Position numbers and translations under genes: made by a program | Notes under the pieces: model-generated | What the model was told of the DNA's origin: nothing | The model's input: only the letters and a program-made list of their open reading frames with translations | Database searches by the model: none | Shown: positions 37,872 through 50,500 of the stretch, one piece after another | Layout of the letters: each line of letters begins with the position of its first letter | Position numbering within the stretch: the stretch's first letter is position 1 | Assembly: GCA_021442155.1 (NCBI GenBank) | Contig: CM038228.1 | Span: forward strand, 85,762,114-85,826,113 | Direction of reading: 5' to 3' | Length of the DNA stretch: 64,000 nt | Source of the DNA: Cymbidium sinense | Taxonomy: Eukaryota; Streptophyta; Magnoliopsida; Asparagales; Orchidaceae

Positions 37872-38410
37872 TCAGATAGAGATTAGATGGTGGCTGAGGT
37901 AGTAGAGTGCACTCTCTTTCCCTTCATCAGTGGCTTGGGCCAACAAAGCACCAAGGGAGTTGTCTAATGCAGCAGTGTAGAGGATCAATGACTTGCCCGG
38001 GATAGGGGCTGCTAGAACTAACGACATCATCAGGTAATGCTTGATGTCTTTGAAGGGATGCTGGTGACATCCCACTTAAACTTGGAGTCCTTTTTGATAA
38101 GTGTTGAGAATGGCTGGCATCTTTCTGATAGGTTGGATCTAAAGCATCTTATATACACCAACCGCCGTTGGAATGATCTGAGTTGAGTTAGACTTTTTAT
38201 AGGGTGGCATTTCTCAACTTCTTGACAAGAGGATGTTGCTCCTAGAAAGAACCTCTGAGTCTTCACATCTTTGGATGACTTAAGGAATTCCTTAACTACC
38301 AATCCCTCAACTTTTTGTGAGGAAAGTGGGTTAGAGCTAAGGTTCCTAACTGATGTCTTACTGTTCCACATATAGACTTGGATACATTTATGCTTTGCTT
38401 TAGAGCCCAA
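37872..38410 (-). pseudogene. Reverse transcriptase thumb and first RNase H remnant
   Basis: Two overlapping minus-strand frames (38410-38030 and 38075-37872) together resemble the end of RT and the start of RNase H. They contain LRSFQRRLVYIRCFRSNL and RCQPFSTLIKKDSKFKWD in the first, and DIKHYL, GKSLILYTAALDNSLGALLA and ESALYYLSHHL in the second. A frameshift near 38030-38075 separates them. The palm with the Y/F-x-D-D motif should lie upstream, but only about 0.5 kb separates this piece from the protease region and I see no such motif, so the palm appears deleted. The first 65 residues of 38410-38030 do not resemble RT and may be linker sequence or a shifted frame. Confidence 0.82.
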
Positions 38411-38699
38411 TATTCATCACTATCCTACTCAAGTGTCACCTCAAAAGGGATCTACTGCTGAGAAGAGCTCACAAGTGTGCTAATCACATAAGACTCATCC
38501 TCTAAATTAGATTCTAAGTCTATGTGGTTAGCAAGTGTACTCTTAGTGACTAGGACATACCTCATATTGGGTGGCCAATATGGAGGCTTTCCACCCTGGT
38601 CCCGAACTATCCTCTTCCTCTCAGTGGGTGGAGGTCATCATCCTACCCATATGTTCAAATGGAGTAACCGTGGGTGGAATCTAATGTCGCTCTACATCT

Positions 38700-39322
38700 T
38701 CCCCTAAGTCCATGCCCCTTTATTTTCTTTTCTTTATTTCTATTTATTTTTATTTTTTTCTTTTATTTTATCCCTCATGGGGATCTTGACTAAGCTCATG
38801 AGAATGGACTTGCAAATTTTGGGGGCGAAAATAGGCTATATCTACATATATCTCGACCTTATGAAATGTGAATGGTTTGAGATCTCCTTTGACTTAATAC
38901 TCAATCCTACCTCTCATGAACTTCATGCATTGATGTAGAGAGGATGGAACTGTGTTATTTTCATGTATCCACGGTCTCCCAAGCAAAGAATTGAAAGATG
39001 TATATGAGTCTATGATGTAAAACTTGGCTTCAGTCTTCTAATCATCTATCTCCAATGGCAACACTATGGAGTCTAAGGCCCTCTCGCCTTGTTCATTGAA
39101 TCCTCTTAACAACATCCTTTTCTTTTGAAGTTTGGAGATGTCAATCCTCAAGCAGTCAAGGGTTCTTAGACTCATAATGTGGAATGAAGCACCCTGGTCA
39201 ACCAAAACTCTGGATAGCCTGTGTCTGCCAACATCCACTGTAATGTAAAGAGGGAGGTTGTGCTCTATCGTACCTAGAGGTATGTCTTCATCACTGAATA
39301 CGACTCCTAGAATGTCCTTCAA
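38700..39322 (-). pseudogene. Aspartic protease remnant, Tat/Ogre-like
   Basis: The open piece 39322-39038 (94 codons) shows PLYITVDVGRHRLSRVLVDQ then GASFHIM, i.e. the D-x-G-A/S active-site motif of retroelement protease, here D-Q-G-A-S. After stops just downstream, the same sense continues with IIDSYTSFNSLLGRPWIHE and VPSSLHQCMKF (about 39000-38890), the conserved segment that follows protease in Tat/Ogre elements. Upstream, 39540-39350 contains codons reading EDQVRVDYNILAHLKKLPAK with stops, probably the gag-protease linker. There is no room for gag before the LTR at 39579, so gag is missing. Confidence 0.85.
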
Positions 39323-39578
39323 GTGGTGTACCTCCTCTTCAGTTGTGGTCAGCTAATCTAAGCATAACTATGGATCAAGAAGAGCCTTGATCAGAGATTA
39401 CCTCATATCTTTAAATAAGATAAGGGTGTCATATATGTTTAACTTAGCTGGCAACTTTTTAAGGTGAGCTAGGATATTATAATCAACTCTGACTTGATCC
39501 TCCAAAAGCACATCCATAGGTGGAGCATCCTGTGGAGGGGCTATCTACTCACTGGAACAAAATGACTTGTTTATCCTT
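39323..39578 (-). other. Element 1 leader remnant between 5' LTR and protease; gag deleted
   Basis: Only about 256 bp separate the LTR end and the protease frame, whereas a full element of this clade would carry a leader and a gag of well over 1 kb. The sense sequence directly after the LTR (AAAGGATAAACAAGTCATTT) is not a convincing primer-binding site, so the priming tRNA cannot be named. Confidence 0.6.
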
Positions 39579-41699
39579 TATGGTGTTAATTTTTGAGATG
39601 TGAGACACCACACAAATCTTAGGGGGTACTTATTGAAGTGATTGGGTATGATATTAAGGAATGGTGCACTATCTTGAAATATAGAAATCACCACCCTATA
39701 ATGGACATAATCACCTAATAAGGACTCCTGAGGCATGATGGGTCTTTGGATGTACCATAGATTTTCCCATACTCTACATGGAAAAGTAAAACAGGGTTTA
39801 TTTTAAGCCAGGTTCGCTAAGTTCCCTATGGAAGCAAGCCTCCATAGTTAATTACATCTTAAGAAATGAGAATTCCCTAAGAATACTCTCGATTAAAGTG
39901 GACAATTAGGGTCTCTAAAGATTTCAAGGTTAAGACTATCAAAGGATTGGTTGTATTGGAAAATCAAGCGGAAAAACTCAAGGAGAAGACTTATTATTGA
40001 AGCTAAAGAGAATAAGTAGAAAATGCTCGTGATATTAGGAAACTTAGTGAACATTACAATCTATCTTATGTTCGGGCTTTATATGTTTGAAATTAAAGAG
40101 ATTTAGTTATTTTGAGTTGAAATTTTTTTAGATTACTAAGGCTTATAATCCATCAACATAAGATTATGGAAATGCCTAAGAGGTGAGGATTTATGCTTGC
40201 AGCCCAAAGAAAATAACTACCTCAGATCCTAGATCTAGGGAGCTTTGGCATAAGCCAAAGCATCACCTAAGTCTAAGCGAAGATGGGTATATAGTTTACC
40301 TCCATAAGAGAGGATAAACCACCCAACTGCTAGGCTTACAACCATCTAGAGTGGCAGCCAGCTAACTCCTCATACATTTTAAATCCATGTAGTCTGGTCA
40401 TATGAATTGCAAGATAGTAAGGGTAGTTATTATTTAGAAAGAGACTAAAGTCCTTAAACCCTATCCCTAAGAGACAAGAGCATGAGTGGTATGAGTACTG
40501 ACTTAATCTACAAATGCAAATCTTTTTAAATTTTATTTGATTTTGGACACTTTATTTTGACAAAAGCTTTAGGATTTTGACGTCTATATGCATTATGAAA
40601 TTAGATTATTGGCTAAATCAGTAAGAAAGGGGTGTTTTCCATCACAAGGGATGTCTTCTCAGATCAAGCATTCCCCTATCATGCAAGGATGGAGATCCCC
40701 TATTTTCAAGAGATGAAATAATATGCATGCATATTATGAGACATTCAACTATTCAACTAAGGGGTTGCTAAATCTTTTAATTATTTTATTTAATGCCTAA
40801 GCTTTATGGTAAGGTTATGAGTTGTAGAAAATTTTAGTTATGTGTTGCAGTTGGGTAGAAAATTTAATTTTCTCCAAGAACCTAGTTCCATCCTTCATGC
40901 CATTTCTAAGAGACTAAGAAAAGCATGCCATTTCTAATGTGCAATTTTAAACATAACATCAATCAATTTTATAAAACTAGTGCAAAAGAATAAAAGGCCA
41001 GTGTGATCGGGTGTCGTCGTACAACCCAAAAAGAAAAGATGGGTAGTTGAGCCCTGTCCTTATACAACCTAGAATTATAAAAGAATAATTACAATTTATA
41101 AAATGCTATGGGGGTCTTCATGTCTTCATGTATTTATGTATCTTCCTCCTTCTTTGATTTGGATGGGCTTGCTTCAAAGGCATCACAGGGCCACCCAGGA
41201 TAAAGCTTTCTAGCCACTGCTCATCCTAATCCCCTATAACATTCATCCTAATTCCAAATTAGAAAATAACATTAAGAACAGAAAAAGTAAATCTAACTAC
41301 ACCTGCAAAGTAAGTGTTAGCTAAACATACATACAACCCAAGCAATTATATTTATAATTTGGTCTTAGTACCCTGCACATGGGTAACCAAGCCCACCTAT
41401 CCTAACTTGAATTACACTAAGGAGGTTTAAGCAACTGACAAAAGAGAGCATTTATATTTATTTTTAAGCACCCTTTAAGCATAATCCTCTATAGAAATTA
41501 TGATTAGGCTAAACACGACCTACCATCCAGTCTATGAAGCATACACCCTAACATTCAATCTAAAACATTACATCACAAAATAAAATATAAATCAAACCAA
41601 GCATCATCCAAACATAAAGCTAGAAGTAGTGACTTAATTCTAATGTGTGTGTTAAGGCTTGTGCAGTATGTCTTGCTAAGCATTAGAGTTGTAGTTCTC

Positions 41700-42187
41700 T
41701 AAGGGGATGTTTGGTTGCCTGCACTTAGAGTGTAAAGTAAACTAAATACAAGGAATTTAACTTTTTGAGTGTTTGGTATGGTGCAAAGTAAAATTGTAAT
41801 GCATTTGCAGTGTATTTAAAATGCATTAGAATGATCATTTTTGGTGTATTAGGAATTCTCCGACGGGTGAATTCTAAATAAACCAAAACCGTAAAGTTTT
41901 TGTCACCACCGCCATTTACGCCACCATCGGCCATCGCTATATCGACTCCGCCACAGTCACCGCCACCGCCAATCACCACCGGATACCACCAGATTATGTG
42001 GCCAGCTGTCTTTCGCACGCCTGCCCACCCATAACCTGAAAAATACTTTACATTACATTTTATTTACCCAACAAAAAAAGAACTCATGTATTTATAGTAT
42101 TTTCAACCAAACAATCCTAAAGTAATCCAAATACACTACTTTCCTTTTACACTATATTCCTTTTTTAGGAAACCAAACAACCCCTAA
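41700..42187. mobile_element. Tourist/PIF-Harbinger-like MITE (482 bp) with TAA target duplication
   Basis: Terminal inverted repeats are GGGGATGTTTGGTTGCCT at the left (41703) and its near complement AGGAAACCAAACAACCCC at the right (ending 42184), matching at 16 of 18. TAA flanks both sides (41700-41702 and 42185-42187). The empty site is visible in sister LTRs: GATTTTCTAAGTTTGGAAGG at about 13.59 kb and the same junction near 49.61 kb. Subterminal GTGTAAAGTAAA and TTTTACACTA are also inverted. The GC-rich interior (41.88-42.0 kb) makes a glycine-rich minus-strand open frame (42018-41725), which is not a transposase. The element is non-autonomous and needs a transposase from elsewhere. Confidence 0.92.
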
Positions 42188-42689
42188 GTGTAGAAGGATT
42201 CAATTTAACAAAAAGGGTTGGTTTTAGTTTAAGTTATTTAGTAAATTTGAGGATTTTAATTTGTGTTTTCTTTTATTTCATTTGATTACACTTAGCATCT
42301 AAGTGTTATAAAGAGAAGAAAGAGGATTACCCCCTTTTATCCCTAATTTCTAAAGCATTTAGTTCTCTTTAGTGGATGGCTTATTACATATTTTAGATTA
42401 ATCCTAAGTGTAGGTTCACTTTAAATAAATCTATTCAATGTGAAAAGCATCTTAAGATTAATCTAATCGAACTACTATCACATGACATATGTTACATTAT
42501 TCCTTCCATCATATGTAACATGCATATGATTAAATCCTAAGTATACCTATACATGAAATATGTTTTGGCACACTTATATGAAGAATGTACATATGTATTT
42601 AAAGTTTATATATTTTATTTAATTGAATTATTTAATCATATTAATTTAAAGCTCTATCAAAACTCTTATACAAAAATGCATAGGGATGA

Positions 42690-43320
42690 AATTAAGTAGT
42701 TACGTGTCATTGTTAACCAGGAAAGTGAGGTAATCAAATAACCTCCTTGGGGCTAACTAAAGTTTGTGTTCCCAGAATGTCCAAACTATATACCCATTTG
42801 CATTCAAACATATGTAAATTTGCATACATAAATATAAGAAAGAGAGCTCCCAATCATATGATTAATTAATTCAACAACTTAGTCACTCATGAATGCATGG
42901 ATTTTTGATAAAAGAAAGAGGGGTTCTAATTCCATAATTAAATACACACACACACATGTATAAGAGACATAAGCTAGTACATGCCATTGTTAATAAGGGA
43001 AGTGAGGTAATCAAGTGACCTCCTTAAGGCTAACTAAAGCTCATATTCCCGGGATGTCCAGACTAAACACTTGCTTTTCCCAAATACATATGGACGTATA
43101 CATAAATAAAGGAAGAAAAACCATGTAAAGATTGCATTTTTATTTAATTGAAACATTTATGCATATGGATTAAAGTTCTATCAAAATTCTAATGTAGAAA
43201 TACATGTAAATGAAATCAAATAAGTACATGTCGCTATTAAGCAAGGAAGTGAGGTAATCAAATGATCTCCTTGGGGCTAACTAAAGCCTCGTGTTCCCGG
43301 GATGTCCGGACTATATACTT
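42690..43320. repeat. Tandem hairpin-core units in the Element 1 5' LTR, three copies
   Basis: Units are centred near 42.73, 43.01 and 43.25 kb, with GAGGTAATCAAA and ACCTCCTT or close variants followed by GGGGCTAACTAAAG and GGGATGTCC. Spacing is about 240-280 bp. Confidence 0.85.
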
Positions 43321-44362
43321 ATTAACATTCAAATACATGTAAAACTACATATGAATTAAGGAAAAGAAAGCTTTTCTCCATATAGTTAAGGTATAATCAC
43401 ATACATCTCTTATGTATTTATAACTAGCATCATAAAATATATTATTACCCATTTATAAGCTTTTTGAAAATACATTTGGATTTAATAGTGATAATAACCA
43501 CACATATATTAAATTAAATCAACACATGCAAGCTTGGCATAAAGAAAAACCATTTGATTTAATTAATTTTGGAAATATGAATGTATGATTTCAAGTGACA
43601 TACAACATTTAAGATGATTGGAAAGGAATAAATAAACACAAATCTGTTATTTCATTAAATCAAATTAATTCCTAAGAACAATCATGTCAAATAAAACTAC
43701 TTAAAATAAACCAAAGCTTTTTGTGTATCATTTTTGAACTCATGTTTGATTTGATTTAAGAAATGTGAGAAGAGATTTATTGATCCTAACCCATTCCCAT
43801 GTTTATGAATTGATTTGGTTTAATAAAATATGATTAAGTTGATTTTATGGATTAATTAAGTTAAGGTATGAATTAAATCAATTAATTATCCCTTACCTAT
43901 ATTACCTTAAAATAATTAACTAAATAATTATGAGCCAACATGATATGCACATGAATGGAAAATAAATTTTTAATGATCTTAAGAAATAAAGGGGCCTAAT
44001 ACAATTGGCTCATGATTAATAATTAATTAAGTTAAGGAACTTAATTAAGTACTCTTATAATTCTCCCACACATGTGGGCTAATTATAATTTCTTTAGGAT
44101 TCCTTTAGGTTGTTGAACATTTAAGGGTCTACCCAAGACTTCATTAATTGAGATTCCATGTGATTATAATTTTAATTTGATTAATTGATTAAGCCTTGAT
44201 TAATTTAATTAAAGAAATAAACTTAGAAAAATAGATTAGGAAGGAAGCCCTAATCTTATCCCATAAGTTCATTCACTGTTAAGCTACAATTAACCACTTA
44301 ATTAATTTATTTATTACTATTCATGACATTACTTAATTATTAATTAATTTAAGAGATTAATT

Positions 44363-44719
44363 AGAGTTTAATTAGTTAATCACTAATTAAGCAATCCCAC
44401 AAAATTATGGGAGGAAGAGGTCATCCCATTGGATTAGCACACAAAGTTTGGGGTTAATTACTAGTAATTAAAGAGTAATTAAGTTAATTAATTTTGTTAT
44501 TAATCCTTAATTAAGCCCAAATTACTATTCAAAATTAATTAGAGTTTAATTAGTTAATTTCATTAATTAATTAAGCAATAAATCCCAATAAAATTATGGG
44601 AGGAAGAGGTCATCCCATTGGATTAGCACACAAAGTTTGGGGTTAATTACTAGTAATTAAAGAGTAATTAAGTTAATTAATTTTGTAATTAATCCTTAAT
44701 TAAGCCCTAATTACTATTC
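44363..44719. repeat. Tandem duplication of about 178 bp within the LTR AT-rich zone
   Basis: The segment starting AGAGTTTAATTAGTTAAT at 44363 recurs at 44541. Each copy includes ATTATGGGAGGAAGAGGTCA and the phrase GGATTAGCACACAAAGTTTG with very few differences. Other LTR copies have one copy (for example 15.86 kb), so this duplication is private to this LTR and fairly recent. Confidence 0.9.
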
Positions 44720-47531
44720 AAAATTAATTAAGAATATTTTTAATAAATTCTCTTATGAAATACCTTCAAAATAAATATTTATTTGCATTTTTATATTTTT
44801 TTCTATGATTTATTATAATGTTTCAAAGTTTCAGTTAATTTAAACAATTTTTCATGATTTTTATAAATTCTATTAATTTATTTTTACTAAAATTAACTAT
44901 TTGAGCTTCAAAATGCAATATCTCATAATCCAAAAATCTTTTTGACATGAATTTTTTATGGTAGATGTATTTTAACTTAAATTTCAATTCCTAAAAATTT
45001 CCAATCAATTTGATGTGTATTTTTGGTTTAATTAATAAAATTTTATTTTCACTAAAACCTAAATTAACCTCATAATAATTAGTTAAAATTAGGGATTTTG
45101 CATTTGTTGGATTCCTCTCAAAAGACAAATCCAACGAGCCCTTATTTGTAATTTTTGATTAAGTATTTTATTTTCTATGAATTTTTGAAGTTTTAGATGA
45201 TTTAAATAATTTTTAAAATCCTAATTTCTTAACTAACTAAATACGCGTTGACGGCAACGCTGATGCAACTGTATCGCGATTGGGTCACACAGCAAGAAAA
45301 GGCGCATGAAGCAAGGTTCTGATCGGCCATTCAATCGCAGATCGGATGATCCATTGGATCCACGATGTGAAGGCTGAAATCATGCGGATGTAGCATGAAA
45401 TGACAACCATCTATTTCTCTAAAGTGAGATTGAACGGTTGCTGCTTCCTAGCCGGTGAAAGCGACAGGATGAATAGTAAATCTAGAGGATTTTTATGAGC
45501 ATTTCACAAAATTGAATGAAATTTCATCCGAACGGGCTCAATTTCACATCAATTCTCACCGAAAAGCTCTTATTTTTTGCATTGGGATTATGTAAAATAA
45601 AAGATGCAAGGGTTTTCTAATGGAAATTTCTAAAATAAAGCAAACATCATTACAAATAAGAGATCCTATGGTCGGCTATGGGATTTGGGAATTACCTCAC
45701 CTGGGATGGTTTTCGACGATCCTGAGCAAACTTTAGAAGTGTGATGAACCTAGATCCTTGCCTCCTCTTGGAATGTTGTGTCCACTGATGGCCTCCACCT
45801 CCTTACCAAAATTTGCTCAATTTGGTGTTCTTCTAGCCCAAAGGAAGTAGGGAATGGGTTTCTAGTTGCTTGGGGGAGCTCTTAGAGAGTGTGTGAAAGC
45901 AAAATGAGTTCTCCTTTTGCTTCTTTCCCTTTGTGCTTAGTTTTGGCCAAAAATCACCACTAATGGTGATTTTTGGCTCCTAGTGGATGTCCTATGGCTT
46001 GAGGTGGTTCGTAATGGCAGGGAATCATCTAAAGTGGCTTACTTTGGTTGGCTAAGAGGGATTAGTGGCTATCAAAAGGGATTAGTGGGTGTACTATAGG
46101 TTTCAAATTCTCTAATGGGGTAGGTGAGGTTAATTCACCTCCCCATGAGTCATGGATAACCCAACCACCTCTTGGGTCAGGTTGAGCAATGTCTTAGGTG
46201 CCTAGGTGGACCATTGAGAGGGTGTCAAGTGGCCAAAGAATGAAAATGACCACTTATATATGTGACTTGTCTTATGTGATACCCTTAGCCTAAGGGTAGG
46301 ATGGTCATTTGACATTGAATTTGATTTAGGCATATTTGAAATGAGTCAAAAGTGGGTTGGGTGAAATTTCATGTCATTTGGAATTCATTAGGTTAGGTTT
46401 GGCTCAATTTGACCCATTTGGGTCAAATTAGGTCAAAATGGTTTAGGTTGATCAATATGTCAAACTGGGTCAAACCAAGGGTTGGGTCAAGTTCATATGA
46501 CCATTTGGAGTGTATTGGTGTCATTAGTTTGGTTTAATTTGGTTTAGGCTTGGCTTTGGTTCATTTGAGTTCATTTGGGTCAAATGGGTCAAGTTGACAA
46601 ATTTGCGCCAATTGACCAAATTAGCTTGGGTCATGACTTAGCTTGGGTTTGGTTGATCATTTGGAATGTGTTGTGAGCTTTGGTTGAGTTCAATTTGGAT
46701 TTGATTGGGTTTTGGTTTTGGCCCTTTACAATAGAGTCATTCTAATGAGTCAATGGGCTAGGGCTTCTCAATTAAAGGTCAAGTCATGTTTAAGTATTAA
46801 TTTTGGGTTGTTATGAATCATTGGTTTCAAGAGATTTAGCTTAGGTTGCAATTTGGATAGTTTAGGTTCATTGGGTTAAAAAGGTTTGACTAGGTTTGAC
46901 CCAATTTATGATAATTGATCAACCTACGATTATCAATAATCATGTCATGAAGTTTGGATTAGCTTAATTTACTTTGATTTGGATTAAATTAGATTTTGGT
47001 TCATGTAGGACAAATTGGCCACTTTGGGTCAAGTGATTCAATTGGGTTTAGTTGGCTTAATTTTGGGTTGAGTTTGATTTAGTTGAGTTTATATATGGAT
47101 TTAGAATTGATATATAAATCCAATTGCAATTGGTTTGGGTTCAAATGAGTTTTGGTTCACCTGAAAATTTCAAGTCAAATAGGCTAAGTTGGGTTTGACT
47201 TGGGTTGATTTTGATTTGGCTTGATGATTGTAAGTTTCATCTATATTTGGATAGGTAATTGAATGAATGATTGATTCAAGAGAAAATCCATTGGTTTTGA
47301 CTTGATTTGGATGTCATTTGGTTGAGTCCAAGGAATTGGCTCGAAAGGTTCAAATTTGTATTTTGATTTGATTTGGATTTAGTTTTGATGATTTGAGTCT
47401 AGATTTTAATTATATTTGTGAAGATGATTGAAGATATGATTGATTCATAAAGAAATCAATCAAGTTTAGATTGAATTAGTTGGAAATTTGGCTAAATCCA
47501 TGGGATCCAATCATAAGGCTTAAGGAAGTTT

Positions 47532-50500
47532 TGTGGTGTTTATTTTTGGATGTGGGACACCACGTAGATCTTAGGGGTTTATCAAGGTGATCAGTTAAAA
47601 TTAAGAATGATGCACTATCTCAAAAGATAGAAATCATCATCATATAATGGACCTAATCACCTAATAAAGACTCCCAAGGCATGATGGGTTTTCAAATATA
47701 CTAGAGATTTTTTCCCTACTTTACATGAAAAAGTAAAGCAAGGTTTTTATTAAACCATGTTTGTTAAGTTCCCTATGAAGGAAAGCCTCCATAGTTAGTT
47801 ACATCCTAAAGAATAAAATCCCTTAGAATACACTCAACTAAAATAACAATTAAACTCTCCAAATATTTCAAGGCTAGACTATCAAAGGATTGTTTGTATT
47901 AGAAAATCAAGTAAGAAAACTCAAGGAGAAGACTTATTATCAAAGCCAAAAGGAATGAGTAAGAAATGCTCATGATACTAAGAAACCTAGTGAGCATTCA
48001 AATATATTCTATGGTTGTGCTTTATATATTTGAAATTGAGATGATCAACTTAATTAAAGTTGATATTTTATTATAAAGCTAGGACTTATAATCCAACAAC
48101 ACAAGATTGTGAAAATGCCTAAGAGGTGAGGATTTATGCTAGTATCTCGAAGAAAACAGCTTCCTCAGATCCTAAATCTAGAGAGCTTTGGCATAAGCCA
48201 AAGGATGACCTAAATCTAAGCCAAAATGGGTATATGGTTTACCTCCACAAGAGAGGATAAACCACCTGACTGGTAGACTTACAACTGCTTGGAGTGGCCG
48301 CCAACTAACACCTCATATGCTTTAAATCCATGTAGTCCGATCTTATGTATTGCAAGATAGCTTGGGTGGTTATTTAATTTGAAAGAGACTAAAACCCTAA
48401 ACCAAGTCCCTAAGAGACTATAACATGAGTGGCATGAGCATATGACTTAGTCTAAAATGCAAATCTTTTCATATTTTATTTTTTTTTGACTTATTCATTT
48501 TGACAAAAGCTTGGGATTTTTTATACCAAAATGCATGATGAAATATAATTATTGACTAAATCAGAGAGAAGAGGGTGTTCTCCACCACAAGGAATACCCT
48601 CACAGGCCAAGCATTCCCCTATCATGCAAGGATGGAGATCCCCCATATCTAAAGAAGAAGGAATATGATATGCATAATGTGAGACATACAACCATACAGC
48701 TAAAGGGTTGCTAAATCTTTCAATCATCTTATTTAAAGCCTAGGCTTTATGATGAGATTATTAGTTGATTAAAATTTAATTATGAATGATTAATTGGGTA
48801 GAAAATTTATTTTATCCTAAGAGCCTACCACATCCAAGACACACATTCAAACATCAAGCATTAAGAAACTATAAAAAGCATGATGTTCTAATGCGTAATC
48901 TAAACACAACATCAATCGAACATGTATAAATTAAGTAAAAGAATAAAAGCCCGGTGCAGTCGGGTTCTGTCATACACCCTGAAAAGAAAAATGTGTAGCC
49001 GAGCTCTACCCTTATACAACCCGAAACATAGAAGAATAATTAAAATTTATAATGAATGAATGCTATGGGGGTTTTCATATCTTTATTCTTCTTGACTTCA
49101 CTTCCTTCCGCTCCACTCAAGGCATCCCAACAAAGCCCGTCATCCTAAATCCTCCATAGCACTAATCTTAATTCCTAATGCAAAATTACATTAAAAAATA
49201 GAAAAAGTAAATCTAACTACACCTGCAAAATAAATGTTAGTTAAACATACATACAATCCCAAGCAGTTATATCATAATTTGGACTTAATTGTACATGGGT
49301 AACCAAGCCCACCTATCCTAACTTGGATTATGCTTAGGGGGCATAAGCAGCTTGTAAAGAGAGCATTTATATTTATTTTTAAGCTGCCCCTTAAGCATAA
49401 TTCCCTGTAGAAAACATGATTAGGCTAATCACAATCTACCATCTAGTCTACGAAGCATACACCCTAATATCTAGTCTAAAATACTATATCACAAAACAAG
49501 ACATGCACCAAACATACACTGTCCTAACTTAGGACTAGAAGTGATGACTTAGCTCTAATGTGTATGTTAAGGTTAATGTGGTATGTCTCACTCGGCATTA
49601 AGATTATGTTTTTCTAAATGCACAAAGAATTCAATTTAACCATAAAGGATGATTTAACTTCAAGTTGTTTAATTGATTGAGAATTTTAATTTGTGTTTTA
49701 TTTTGTTCCATATAATTACACTTAACAATTAAGTGTTATAAAGAGAAGAAAGAGGCTTGCCTTCTTTCATCCCTACTTAAGCCACTTTCTAAAGAATATT
49801 AATTTGATTTAGTTCCCTTTAGTGAATGGCTTATTTACATGATTTAATTAACTTTAAGTTTAGGTTCACCTTAAATAATTTCATTCAATATGAAAGGCTT
49901 CTTAAGATTAACTTAATTAAATTACTATCATATGACATATATCAAGTTATTCCTTTCCATCACATGTAGCATGCATATGACTTAATTCTAAGTATAACTA
50001 TACGTGCAACATATTTGTTTTAGCACACTTGGATGATGAATGTAGATGTGTGCATTTGTTAAAAAAATGAGATTTTCATTCATTAGATAAATGCACATAC
50101 AAGTGTATAAAAGTTTTAAGCAGATTTTTTGCCTTTGTTAAACCAGGAGAGTGAGGTAAAGACCTCCTTGGGGCTACTTAAAGTCTTGCGTCCCCCGAAT
50201 GTCCTAACTAGATATACCCACTATTCTTGAATACACACGAATGTACAAATGACTACAATAATGGAAAATCATGCAAAAGTTGTATCTCTTTCAATTGAAT
50301 TATTTATACATGTGAGCTAAAGTTAAAAAGGAAATTTTCATTCATTAGCTAAATGCACATAAAAGTGTATAAAAGTTTTGAGCAGATATTTTTCCATTGT
50401 TAAACCAGGGGAGTGAGGTAAAGACTTCCTTTGGGCTACTCAAAGCCTTGAGTCCCCAGAATGTCCAGGCTAGATATACCCACTATTCTTGAATACACAT

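Larger units (their letters stand above)
39579..47531 (-). mobile_element. Element 1, 5' LTR (minus sense), cut by Element 2 and carrying a MITE
   Basis: It starts TATGGTGTTAATTTTTGA (a drifted TGTGGTGT end) and follows the same order as the 3' LTR. Hairpin-core units lie near 42.72, 43.00 and 43.24 kb, the AT-rich zone at 43.8-45.2 kb and the type 1 GC-rich core at 45.24-45.5 kb. Then come GAAATTTCATCCGAACGGG, the CTCCCCATGAGTCATGG segment and the GGTCAA-rich half. It stops at 47531 within TAAGGCTTAAGGAAGTTT, where other copies continue (compare 34916-34932), because Element 2 begins at 47532. The missing end of roughly 0.5 kb should lie beyond Element 2, outside the window. Confidence 0.82.

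Noticed and set aside
39550..39579. Possible primer-binding site after the Element 1 5' LTR
   Set aside because: The sequence in sense (AAAGGATAAACAAGTC) did not match a tRNA 3' end that I could recognise with confidence. Deletion of the leader is likely.
41725..42018. Glycine-rich minus-strand open frame of 97 codons
   Set aside because: It lies wholly inside the MITE and comes from its GC-rich CCACCGCC interior. It has no transposase motif and is not a plausible protein.
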